From Microvirga sp. BSC39 (GTDB lineage: Bacteria; Pseudomonadota; Alphaproteobacteria; Rhizobiales; Beijerinckiaceae): a DNA stretch of 64,000 nucleotides. The position numbers were made by a program, and so were the translations under genes. The stretch is from NCBI RefSeq assembly GCF_000739015.1, contig NZ_JPUG01000073.1, forward strand, positions 1 through 64,000, read 5' to 3'. The notes under the pieces are model-generated. The model ran no database searches, had not been told where the DNA came from, and was given only the letters and a program-made list of their open reading frames with translations. This document shows, piece after piece, positions 9,931 through 17,662 of the stretch; position 1 is the stretch's first letter, and each line of letters opens with the position of its first letter.

Positions 9931-10629
9931 ATGAAATCCGCCGTCATCGTCTTCCCCGGCTCCAATCGCGAAGGCGATGTGTTGCGGGCGCTCAACTCCG
10001 CCGGCTCCGACGTTCAGAAGGTCTGGCATGCCGAAACCGAGCTGCCGCAGGGCACGGATCTCGTGGTCCTTCCCGGCGGCTTCTCCTATGGCGACTATCT
10101 TCGCTGCGGCGCCATTGCGGGCCGTGCGACCGTAATGGATGCGGTGCGCACGCATGCGGCCCGCGGGGGCCTCGTGCTCGGCATCTGCAACGGCTTCCAG
10201 ATCCTGTGCGAATCCGGGCTTCTCCCCGGCATCCTGATGCGCAACGCGAACCTCAAGTTCATCTGCCACCGCCAGTTCCTGCGGGTCGAGCGCAACGACA
10301 CCGCCTTCACCCGGGCCTATGCCAAGGGTCAGGCCATCGATGTCTGCGTCGCCCACGGCGAGGGCAACTACACGGCCGACGAAGAGACCCTGAAGCGGCT
10401 CGAAGGCGAGGGCCTCGTGGCCTTCCGCTATGCGGACGCGCAGGGGCACGTCACCCAAGACGCCAACCGCAACGGCTCGATGAACTCCATCGCGGGCATC
10501 TATTCGACCAAGCTCAACGTGCTCGGCATGATGCCCCATCCGGAGAACCTGATCGAAGACCTCGTGGGCGGCACCGACGGGCGCGGCCTGTTCGAGAGCC
10601 TCGTGTCGAGTTTTCCGCGCGCAGCTTAA
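9931..10629 (+). CDS. purQ: phosphoribosylformylglycinamidine synthase subunit PurQ
   Basis: A 232-residue class I glutamine amidotransferase that feeds ammonia to PurL. The nucleophile is C86 in GICNGFQ. The His/Glu pair is H203 and E205 in MPHPE. The N-terminal VIVFPGSNREGD is typical of PurQ. It follows purS after 7 bp. Downstream, 187 bp carrying two repeat units separate it from purL, which is wider than usual for this gene pair. Confidence 0.96.
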   Translation: MKSAVIVFPGSNREGDVLRALNSAGSDVQKVWHAETELPQGTDLVVLPGGFSYGDYLRCGAIAGRATVMDAVRTHAARGGLVLGICNGFQILCESGLLPGILMRNANLKFICHRQFLRVERNDTAFTRAYAKGQAIDVCVAHGEGNYTADEETLKRLEGEGLVAFRYADAQGHVTQDANRNGSMNSIAGIYSTKLNVLGMMPHPENLIEDLVGGTDGRGLFESLVSSFPRAA

Positions 10630-10665
10630 CCCCTCTCCCGGGTGGGAGAGGGGCAGGGGTGAGGG
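10630..10665. repeat. CCCTCTCCC-type REP element, copy A
   Basis: A perfect hairpin CCCCTCTCCC / GGGAGAGGGG (10630-10639, 10644-10653) is followed by caggggtgaggg. It starts at the base after the purQ stop. The inverse complement of the whole unit resembles the element at 10747-10798, so the purQ-purL gap is flanked by two inverted copies of one family. Confidence 0.75.
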
Positions 10666-10746
10666 CATGACGCTGCATGAGAAGGCGCGAAGGTCCTGAT
10701 CCCTCCTCAAAGCGGTCCCGGTGAGTTTCATCGTTTCCGCTCACAA

Positions 10747-10798
10747 CCCTCACCCCGCTCGCTTGACGCGAGCGACCCTCTCCCGCTCGGGAGAGGGT
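10747..10798. repeat. CCCTCTCCC-type REP element, copy B (inverted)
   Basis: This begins CCCTCACCCC, contains an extra small hairpin (GCTCGC..GCGAGC) and ends in a CCCTCTCCC / GGGAGAGGG hairpin. It is the reverse orientation of the element at 10630-10665. It ends 18 bp before the purL start codon, so it would lie in the purL translation-initiation region of the mRNA. Confidence 0.72.
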
Positions 10799-10816
10799 GA
10801 AAGAAGCGAGACCCCG

Positions 10817-13027
10817 ATGATCCGCAACGACGTCGCCATCACCCCGGAGCTGGTCAAGGAGCACGGGCTGAAGCCCGATGAGTACGAGCGCTTCGTGACC
10901 CTGATCGGCCGCGAGCCGACCATCACCGAGCTCGGCATCGTGTCGGCCATGTGGAACGAGCACTGCTCGTACAAGTCCTCCCGCATCCATCTGCGCGGCC
11001 TGCCGACGAAGGCACCGTGGGTGATCCAGGGTCCGGGCGAGAACGCAGGCGTGATCGATATCGGCGACGGGCTCGCCTGCATCTTCAAGATGGAGAGCCA
11101 CAACCACCCGTCCTTCATCGAGCCCTATCAGGGCGCGGCGACGGGCGTGGGCGGAATCCTGCGCGACGTGTTCACCATGGGGGCGCGGCCCATTGCGGCG
11201 TTGAACTTCCTCCGCTTCGGCGAGCCGGATCACCCGAAGACGCCGCACCTCGTCTCCGGCGTGGTGGCCGGCATCGGCGGCTACGGCAATTCCTTCGGCG
11301 TGCCCACCGTCGGCGGCTCCGTGGGCTTCGACAAGCGCTATAACGGCAACATCCTGGTCAACGCCATGGCGGTGGGCCTCGCCCGCACGGACGAGATCTG
11401 GTACGCGAAGGCCACTGGGGTCGGGAACCCGATCGTCTATCTCGGATCCAAGACGGGCCGCGACGGCATCCACGGCGCCACCATGGCGTCGGCCGAGTTC
11501 GACGACGCGTCCGAGGAGAAGCGCCCCACCGTGCAGGTGGGCGACCCCTTCGCCGAGAAGCTACTGCTGGAAGCCTGCCTCGAGCTCATGAAGTCGGGCG
11601 CCGTCATCGCGATCCAGGACATGGGCGCGGCGGGGCTCACCAGCTCGGCCGTCGAGATGGGCGCCAAGGGCAATCTCGGCATCGAGCTCGATCTCGACAA
11701 GGTGCCCTGCCGCGAGGAGGGCATGACGGCCTACGAGATGATGCTGTCGGAAAGCCAGGAGCGCATGCTCATGGTCCTGAAGCCCGGCATGGAGCAGGAG
11801 GCCGAGGCCATCTTCCACAAATGGGGCCTGGACTTCGCGGTGATCGGCAAGACCACTGATACGCTCCGCTTCGTGATCAAGCACCAGGGTGAGGTGAAGG
11901 CCGATTTGCCGATCAAGGAACTCGGCGACGAAGCCCCGCTCTATGACCGCCCGTGGGTGGAAAGCCCCAGGCAGCCGGTGATCGCGCCCGACAGCGTGAA
12001 GGCCCCCATGTCCGAGGCTGAGGCGCTCCTGAAGCTCGTGGGCTCGCCGGACCAGTGCTCCAAGCGCTGGGTGTGGGAGCAGTACGACCACCTGATCCTC
12101 GGCAACACGGTGCAGACGCCCGGCGGCGACGCGGCAATCGTGCGCGTCGAGGACGGGCCGAAGGGCCTGGCGCTCACCACCGACGTGACGCCGCGCTATT
12201 GCGAGGCCGACCCGTTCGAGGGCGGCAAGCAGGCGGTGGCGGAAGCCTGGCGCAACATCACGGCGGTCGGCGGGCTGCCGCTGGCGATCACCGACAACCT
12301 GAACTTCGCGAGCCCCGAGCGGCCCGAATCCATGGGCCAGTTCGTCGGCTGCCTGCGGGGCATCGGCGAGGCCTGTAAGGCGCTCGACTTCCCTGTCGTG
12401 TCCGGCAACGTCTCGCTCTACAACGAGACCAACGGCCAGGGCATCCTGCCGACGCCTGCCATCGGCGGCGTCGGCCTCCTCGACGACGTGACGGTGAACG
12501 CCTCCCTGGCCTTCAGGCGCGAGGGCGAGGCGATCATCCTCATCGGCGCGACGGCAGGATGGCTGGGCCAGTCGATCTATCTGCGCGACGTCTGCGGCCG
12601 GGAGGAAGGCGCTCCGCCGCCGGTGGATCTGGCGCAGGAGAAGCGCAACGGCGACTTCGTGCGCCAGCTCATCCGCTCCGGCCAGGCGAAGACCGTGCAT
12701 GACGTCTCGGACGGCGGCATCGCTTTGGCGCTGGCCGAAATGGCCATGGCGGGCGGCGTGGGCGCCGAGATCACGGCTTTCCCCGAGGGCCTGCCCCTCC
12801 ACGCCTTCCTGTTCGGCGAGGACCAGGCCCGCTACCTCATCGCGGTCGACGAGGACGTGGCGGCCGACATCCTCTACGAGGCGGGTGCCATCGGCCTTCC
12901 GGCCGTGACCTTGGGCCTGACCGGGGGCGATGCGTTGATTCTGCCCGGCCAGCAGGCCATATCCGTGAAGCAATTGAAGGCGGCCCACGAAGCCTGGCTG
13001 CCGAACTACATGACCGGCAAATCGTGA
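10817..13027 (+). CDS. purL: phosphoribosylformylglycinamidine synthase subunit PurL
   Basis: The 736-residue small-type PurL converts FGAR to FGAM with ATP and ammonia from PurQ. Expected blocks are present: MWNEHCSYKSS near residue 45, the ESHNHPSFIEPYQGAATGVGGI nucleotide site near 93, and the duplicated second half starting around residue 400. ATG 10817 gives the family N-terminus (ITPELVKEHGL). The frame is open 32 codons upstream through repeat sequence. The ribosome site is weak. BolA and grxD follow at short distances. Confidence 0.96.
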   Translation: MIRNDVAITPELVKEHGLKPDEYERFVTLIGREPTITELGIVSAMWNEHCSYKSSRIHLRGLPTKAPWVIQGPGENAGVIDIGDGLACIFKMESHNHPSFIEPYQGAATGVGGILRDVFTMGARPIAALNFLRFGEPDHPKTPHLVSGVVAGIGGYGNSFGVPTVGGSVGFDKRYNGNILVNAMAVGLARTDEIWYAKATGVGNPIVYLGSKTGRDGIHGATMASAEFDDASEEKRPTVQVGDPFAEKLLLEACLELMKSGAVIAIQDMGAAGLTSSAVEMGAKGNLGIELDLDKVPCREEGMTAYEMMLSESQERMLMVLKPGMEQEAEAIFHKWGLDFAVIGKTTDTLRFVIKHQGEVKADLPIKELGDEAPLYDRPWVESPRQPVIAPDSVKAPMSEAEALLKLVGSPDQCSKRWVWEQYDHLILGNTVQTPGGDAAIVRVEDGPKGLALTTDVTPRYCEADPFEGGKQAVAEAWRNITAVGGLPLAITDNLNFASPERPESMGQFVGCLRGIGEACKALDFPVVSGNVSLYNETNGQGILPTPAIGGVGLLDDVTVNASLAFRREGEAIILIGATAGWLGQSIYLRDVCGREEGAPPPVDLAQEKRNGDFVRQLIRSGQAKTVHDVSDGGIALALAEMAMAGGVGAEITAFPEGLPLHAFLFGEDQARYLIAVDEDVAADILYEAGAIGLPAVTLGLTGGDALILPGQQAISVKQLKAAHEAWLPNYMTGKS

Positions 13028-13053
13028 CCGGAAGGTCCTAAGGAGTTTGATCC

Positions 13054-13290
13054 ATGCCAATGAATGCCCATGAGATCGAGAGCATGATCAGGGCCGCCCT
13101 GCCGGATGCGGTCGTGGAGATCAAGGATCTGGCAGGCGACGGCGACCACTATGCCGCCACCGTCACGTCCTCGGCCTTCAAGGGCAAGTCGCGGGTTCAG
13201 CAGCACCAGATGGTCTATGCCGCGCTGCAGGGCCACATGGGCGGCACCCTCCATGCCCTTGCATTGACGACGCTGGCACCCGACAATTGA
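13054..13290 (+). CDS. BolA family protein
   Basis: A 78-residue BolA/YrbA-type protein, thought to bind [2Fe-2S] clusters together with monothiol glutaredoxins and to act in iron regulation or cluster trafficking. The FKGKSRVQQHQMVYAAL helix-turn segment and the GGTLHALAL end are typical. AAGGAG lies about 7 bp before ATG 13054. GrxD follows 44 bp later, and this pairing strongly supports an iron-sulfur role. Confidence 0.93.
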   Translation: MPMNAHEIESMIRAALPDAVVEIKDLAGDGDHYAATVTSSAFKGKSRVQQHQMVYAALQGHMGGTLHALALTTLAPDN

Positions 13291-13334
13291 GATACGAACC
13301 CGGCGCCTTGACCGCTGCGGAACAGGAGAACCCC

Positions 13335-13670
13335 ATGGCTGACGCCAACCAGATCATCGACAACGAAGTGAAGTCCAACGACGTCGTGCTCTTCATGAAG
13401 GGCACGCCGCAATTCCCCATGTGCGGGTTCTCGGGCCAAGTGGTCCAGATCCTCAACTACCTCGGCGTGCCCTACAAGGGCGTCAACGTGCTCGAGGACG
13501 AGACCGTCCGCCAGGGCATCAAGGATTATTCCAACTGGCCGACCATTCCCCAGCTCTACGTGAAGGGCGAGTTCGTCGGCGGCTGCGACATCACCCGCGA
13601 AATGTTCCAGGCCGGCGAGCTGCAGCAGCTCTTCGCCGAAAAGGGCATCCAGGTTCAGCAGAGCGCCTGA
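13335..13670 (+). CDS. grxD: monothiol glutaredoxin, Grx4 family
   Basis: A 111-residue monothiol glutaredoxin that carries a [2Fe-2S] cluster with glutathione and often pairs with BolA. The active site is CGFS, with Cys30. Other Grx4 marks are WPTIPQLYVKGEFVGGCDI and the KGTPQFP block before the active site. AGGAG precedes ATG 13335. The frame extends 16 codons upstream without homology. A strong terminator at 13697 closes the purL-bolA-grxD unit. Confidence 0.95.
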   Translation: MADANQIIDNEVKSNDVVLFMKGTPQFPMCGFSGQVVQILNYLGVPYKGVNVLEDETVRQGIKDYSNWPTIPQLYVKGEFVGGCDITREMFQAGELQQLFAEKGIQVQQSA

Positions 13671-13696
13671 TCGGCGCGCACTGCGAGATCCATCGA

Positions 13697-13727
13697 GGCG
13701 GGGCCGATGCCCCGCCTTTTCTTTTTC
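13697..13727 (+). terminator. rho-independent terminator after grxD
   Basis: An 8-bp stem GGCGGGGC / GCCCCGCC with a CGAT loop (13697-13716) is followed by TTTTCTTTTTC. It lies 27 bp after the grxD stop. Confidence 0.88.
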
Positions 13728-13868
13728 TGACATGCCCCTCCGGAACACGGGGCGTCTTATGTCGCATTCCGCAAACGGCTCAGTTTCCGGCACAATGGCT
13801 GTTCTGACTGAATCGAAGCCGCTGCTCACAACAAACAGAATGCAGCGGCTCGCATTGGGGGCTTTTTC

Positions 13869-14183
13869 ATGCTGGAACCGGAGACGAACGTCGTCGCCTT
13901 CAAGCCGCGCGCGGCCGTGGTGCATCACCCTAAGAGCCTGATGGAGCGGGTCTATGCCTCAGGCTCCTTGTCCTTGAGGGCCGACGACCGGGCCACCAAG
14001 GCAGCGGCCGCGATGCTGCAGGCCCTAGGCTTTCTGGTGATCGAGGAGATCACAGCCGACGGGACACCGCGCCGGCTCCAGCGCGGAGAGGCCAAGGGAG
14101 CTATGGACCGGCCCTGGCGGCTCTCCAAGCCGGCCTTTTCGGGCACCGTTGGCGTGCCCGACGGCGGGGCCGTTCCGACCTAG
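13869..14183 (+). CDS. hypothetical protein, 104 aa
   Basis: No known family recognised. The predicted product is soluble, with an alanine-rich helix near residues 38-55 (DDRATKAAAAMLQALGFLVIEEI) and a basic, Gly/Pro-rich tail. Codon use looks like that of its neighbours. It has its own space between the grxD terminator and the cyclase gene. The ribosome site is weak (GGGG about 9 bp before ATG 13869), so expression is uncertain. Confidence 0.5.
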   Translation: MLEPETNVVAFKPRAAVVHHPKSLMERVYASGSLSLRADDRATKAAAAMLQALGFLVIEEITADGTPRRLQRGEAKGAMDRPWRLSKPAFSGTVGVPDGGAVPT

Positions 14184-14343
14184 CATTCTACCCCAGATGC
14201 CCTCCGATCGTTCTGTTGGTCCATGGCTAACCTAGGTGTAGCCTGTCCCGAACGCGTCTGTACTCGGCGTTGAGCGATGCCGGGTGGTTCAGGTCCGCTG
14301 CCCGTCGATCTGAACGCCATACGATCTGGAAGGGGACTTGAGA

Positions 14344-15081
14344 ATGTCGCCCGCCCAAGCGCTGATCTGCAAAGGCTGCTGGCAGCAATTGCGGATTCCC
14401 GTGCCGCTGCATGGCCCGGCCTCCGTGCCGTTTCGCATGTTCGGCATCCGCCCGAGCCGGATGAATCCTAACACCTGCACGGTGTGCGAGCTTATGTTCA
14501 CGCGCATCATGAAGGCCCGCAAGATCCCGGTCGATGTCTCGATCCTGTTTGCCGACCTCAGGGGCTACACGGCCCTGTCGCAGACGCTTCCGCCGGACGC
14601 CCTCTCGTCCCTGCTCGATGCCTTCTATGACGAATGCGCGGAAGCGATCTGGGAGTACGACGGCCTCCTCAACAAGACGATCGGCGATTCCGTCATGGCC
14701 ATCTTCGGTTTCCCGATCCAGCAGCCCAACCACGCCGAGCAGGCCGTGCGGGCGGCACGCGAAATCCAGCGCCGCTGCGAGGCCCGCCGCAGGACCCTCC
14801 TGGCTGAGAACAGGGGCCTTGAAGGCAATGAACTCGGTGTCGGGATCGGCATCGACTCAGGCACCGCCAGCTTCGGGGAGTTCGGCCGGGCGCATCGCGA
14901 CCTCACGGCCATCGGCCCCGTGGTCAACACGGCTGCGCGGGCACAGACCGCGGCGGGAACGGATGAGATCCTGGTGACCCGGGCCGTTTACGAACGGGCC
15001 GGGCGCGACCTGGTCCGAGGCGAAGGACGGGACTACCAGCTCAAGGGCTTCGAGGCTCCAGTCCAGCTCTTCGCCGCTTAA
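14344..15081 (+). CDS. class III adenylate/guanylate cyclase with N-terminal 4-Cys module
   Basis: A 245-residue soluble cyclase. The catalytic domain (about residues 62-240) has both metal aspartates, D71 in FADLRGYT and D115 in IGDSVMAIFG, so it should be active. Before it lies an unusual short module with two CxxC pairs (C9/C12 and C45/C48) that could bind zinc or an iron-sulfur cluster, suggesting redox or metal sensing. There is no membrane segment. ATG 14344 has AGGGG 8 bp upstream; a TTG six bases earlier is less likely. Its stop overlaps the stop of the convergent tlpA by four bases. Confidence 0.88.
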   Translation: MSPAQALICKGCWQQLRIPVPLHGPASVPFRMFGIRPSRMNPNTCTVCELMFTRIMKARKIPVDVSILFADLRGYTALSQTLPPDALSSLLDAFYDECAEAIWEYDGLLNKTIGDSVMAIFGFPIQQPNHAEQAVRAAREIQRRCEARRRTLLAENRGLEGNELGVGIGIDSGTASFGEFGRAHRDLTAIGPVVNTAARAQTAAGTDEILVTRAVYERAGRDLVRGEGRDYQLKGFEAPVQLFAA

Positions 15082-15725
15082 GGCCGGTTCAGCGCGGCTT
15101 TCATGAACGCGACGGCATCCGGCGAGGCCCACTCGGCGGGCCCTTTCAGCAGCGCGATCTCGCAGCCTGAAGCATCGACCACGAAGGTGGTCGGCAGGCC
15201 GACCACATGGCCGGACTTCTGCAGCACCTGCAGGATCTTGCCCTCGGGATCGGCGTGATAGGCGAGGTTCGTGATCCCGTTCTCCTTGAGCCAGGCCTTC
15301 GGCTTCTCGCGGTTGCGGGTGTCCACGTTGATGGCCACGACCTGGAAGTCATGGCCGCCCAGCTCCGCCTGCAGCTTGTCGAGGGCGGGCATCTCCTCTC
15401 GGCACGGCACGCACCACGTCGCCCAGAGGTTGACCAGGACGGTCTTGCCCTTGAAATCGGCAAGGCTCATCGGCTTCTCTTCGGGACCCGTGAAGGCGAT
15501 CACCGGCGGGGGCTTGGGAGTGCTGCTCACCCCGACAGCCGCCACCTCGCCCTTGGCGAGCGGCTTCAGGCGCTCGGCCGTCTCCCTGGAGGCACGGCAC
15601 TCGGCAACGCCCGCAGCCTGGGGATCGCGGGGCGCAAGACCGTACCAGGCCGCACCGGCTCCAACGAGGACGAGAGCGGCAAGGCCCATAAGCCAGGTTT
15701 TGCTGGATTTCACTGCGTTCGACAT
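15078..15725 (-). CDS. tlpA: TlpA family thiol:disulfide oxidoreductase
   Basis: A 215-residue membrane-anchored periplasmic thioredoxin. A signal anchor at about residues 11-30 is followed by a thioredoxin fold with WCVPC (C105, C108), used as a reductant in cytochrome oxidase or cytochrome c maturation. The segment DFKGKTVLVNLWATWC is diagnostic. An extra cysteine (AEC, residue 43) lies in the linker. ATG 15725 puts the signal anchor at the N-terminus; 12 further codons upstream have no support. In related genomes tlpA is divergent from argH, but here lptM is the next gene. Confidence 0.92.
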   Translation of the reverse strand: MSNAVKSSKTWLMGLAALVLVGAGAAWYGLAPRDPQAAGVAECRASRETAERLKPLAKGEVAAVGVSSTPKPPPVIAFTGPEEKPMSLADFKGKTVLVNLWATWCVPCREEMPALDKLQAELGGHDFQVVAINVDTRNREKPKAWLKENGITNLAYHADPEGKILQVLQKSGHVVGLPTTFVVDASGCEIALLKGPAEWASPDAVAFMKAALNRP

Positions 15726-15894
15726 AGCCCGTGATGTGGCGCCTTTCGGCTCAGGCCTCAAGCCCCGAGCGGGAAAACGGCCCCGGTTGGCAGGTCACAA
15801 TCCTGTGGCGATGACGGCTGTCATCTTCCACACCTTGCCTCTCGCATCTCGATTCGCTTCCCGCTATGGTGCGGCCACGTTTCGGAGCCTCCTG

Positions 15895-16137
15895 ATGTCG
15901 TCCAGCCTGTCTCTCACCCGCATGGTCCTGGTTGCGGGCCTTGCTGTTTTAAGTCTTTCGGCCTGCGGCCGCCGCGGCGCACTCGAGCCGCCGCCGAGCG
16001 CCTCGGCGCAGGCGGCGCAGCCGGAGAGCACGGTCAGCGACACGGCCCTGCCCTCCCCGGTCGGGACGCCGCGCTCCACCCCCCGCCAGGGCTACACGAT
16101 CCCCAACAAGCCTTTCATTCTCGATCCGCTGCTTTAG
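15895..16137 (+). CDS. lptM: small outer-membrane lipoprotein, LptM/YifL-like
   Basis: An 80-residue lipoprotein with a hydrophobic signal and lipobox LSAC (Cys24), then CGRRGALEPPP, the hallmark of the LptM family. E. coli LptM helps disulfide maturation of the LPS export protein LptD. The rest is Pro/Ser-rich and ends in NKPFILDPLL, which recurs in alphaproteobacterial members. GGAG lies about 7 bp before ATG 15895. It is directly followed by lysA (9 bp), the conserved arrangement. Confidence 0.85.
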   Translation: MSSSLSLTRMVLVAGLAVLSLSACGRRGALEPPPSASAQAAQPESTVSDTALPSPVGTPRSTPRQGYTIPNKPFILDPLL

Positions 16138-16146
16138 GCCTTTTCG

Positions 16147-17415
16147 ATGCACCACTTTGCCTATCGCGACGGCGTCCTCCACGCGGAGGGCGTCGATCTG
16201 CACCGTGTCGCCAACGAGATCGGCACGCCGTTCTATTGCTATTCCAGCGCAACCCTGGAGCGGCACTACCGGGTCTTCGCCGAGGCCTTCGCCGATACAG
16301 ACGCCCTCGTCTGCTATGCCATGAAGGCGAATTCAAACCAGGCGGTGCTCAGGACCTTGAGCCGCCTGGGCGCCGGCATGGATATCGTGTCCGAGGGCGA
16401 GCTGCGCCGGGCGCTTGCTGCCGGCACGCCGGGCGAACGCATCGTGTTCTCCGGTGTCGGCAAGACCAAGCCTGAGATGGCCTTCGCGCTCGACAGCGGG
16501 ATCCTGTGCTTCAACGTGGAATCGGAGCCCGAGCTAGAAGCGCTATCCGAGGTCGCCATGTCCAAGGGCATGCGTGCGCCGATCTCGATCCGCATCAATC
16601 CGGACGTGGACGCCAAGACCCACGCCAAGATTTCCACCGGCAAGTCCGAGAACAAGTTCGGCATCCCGATTTCCCGCGCCCGCGAGGTCTATGCGCGGGC
16701 GGCGTCCCTGAAGGGCATCACGGTCACCGGCGTCGACATGCATATCGGCAGCCAGATCACGAGCTTAAGCCCCTTCGATAACGCCACCGCCCTGCTGGCC
16801 GAACTCGCCCGCGACCTGATGGCCGACGGACACAAGCTGCATCACATCGATCTCGGCGGCGGCCTCGGGGTGCCCTATCGCGAGAACAACGAGCCGCCTC
16901 CCGATCCGCAGGCCTATGCCGCCATCATCAAGCGCCACACGAAGGATCTCGGCCTCAAGCTCGTGTTCGAGATGGGCCGCCTGATCGCCGGCAATGCGGG
17001 CGTGCTCATCGCCCGGGTGATCTACGTCAAGCAGGGCGCCGACAAGCCTTTCGTGATCGTCGATGCGGCCATGAACGACCTCATCCGCCCAACCCTCTAT
17101 GAGGCGCATCACGACATCAAGCCGGTGAGGGAAGCCTCGGCGGACACGCCGCGCATCGTCGCCGACGTGGTCGGCCCCGTCTGCGAGACAGGCGATTACC
17201 TGGCGCTGTCGCGCGACATGCCCGAGGTGAAAGCCGGCGACCTCATCGCCATCATGACCGCCGGCGCCTACGGGGCCGTTCAGGCCAACACCTACAACAC
17301 CCGCCTGCTGGTGCCCGAGGTGCTGGTGCGCGGCGACGACCACGCCGTGGTGCGGCCCCGTCCATCCTACGAGGACCTGATCGGTCTCGATCGGGTTCCC
17401 GGCTGGCTGGACTGA
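16147..17415 (+). CDS. lysA: diaminopimelate decarboxylase
   Basis: A 422-residue PLP enzyme for the last step of lysine synthesis, decarboxylating meso-diaminopimelate. The PLP lysine is K60 in CYAMKANSN. Also visible are HIGSQI (about residue 200), the phosphate-binding GGGLGVPY stretch (about 238) and GPVCETGD with the substrate cysteine (about 345). It probably shares a message with lptM 9 bp upstream and ends in a strong terminator at 17441. Confidence 0.97.
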   Translation: MHHFAYRDGVLHAEGVDLHRVANEIGTPFYCYSSATLERHYRVFAEAFADTDALVCYAMKANSNQAVLRTLSRLGAGMDIVSEGELRRALAAGTPGERIVFSGVGKTKPEMAFALDSGILCFNVESEPELEALSEVAMSKGMRAPISIRINPDVDAKTHAKISTGKSENKFGIPISRAREVYARAASLKGITVTGVDMHIGSQITSLSPFDNATALLAELARDLMADGHKLHHIDLGGGLGVPYRENNEPPPDPQAYAAIIKRHTKDLGLKLVFEMGRLIAGNAGVLIARVIYVKQGADKPFVIVDAAMNDLIRPTLYEAHHDIKPVREASADTPRIVADVVGPVCETGDYLALSRDMPEVKAGDLIAIMTAGAYGAVQANTYNTRLLVPEVLVRGDDHAVVRPRPSYEDLIGLDRVPGWLD

Positions 17416-17440
17416 CGGCATCGCCTCTTCATCGAAACCA

Positions 17441-17471
17441 AAATCCCGGCGCTGCGCACGCCGGGATTTTT
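17441..17471 (+). terminator. rho-independent terminator after lysA
   Basis: An 11-bp stem AAATCCCGGCG / CGCCGGGATTT (17441-17451, 17459-17469) with a 7-nt loop, ending in TTTTT. It closes the lptM-lysA unit. It is also near the 3' end of the opposing RTX gene. Confidence 0.88.
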
Positions 17472-17488
17472 GTTGGCGCCCTCTCCGT

Positions 17489-17662
17489 TCAGATCACGAA
17501 GAAGTCTTTCTCGGTGAGGGATAGGCCCTTGTTCAGGGTGGCGATCTTCACCTGCGCCGCGCGGCCCGTGCCGTCCATATCGTAATACAGGGCACCCGCG
17601 TTCTTGTCGTAGATGATCCGGTCGGATGCATCGTGCGCCGCCTTGCCGGCCCAGAACATGGC
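17489..17662 (-). pseudogene. displaced C-terminal secretion tail of the RTX gene
   Basis: Read on the minus strand in the frame next to that of the upstream RTX gene, 57 codons starting AMFWAGKAAHDASDR and ending KDFFVI precede a TGA at 17489-17491. This tail aligns well with the end of the neighbouring RTX protein (…SFFVIGDKAKDGDDYL … KDFFVV). One missing base around 17663-17670 takes it out of frame. If the deletion is real, the tail, which should carry the type I secretion signal, is not made as part of the protein. Confidence 0.82.
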
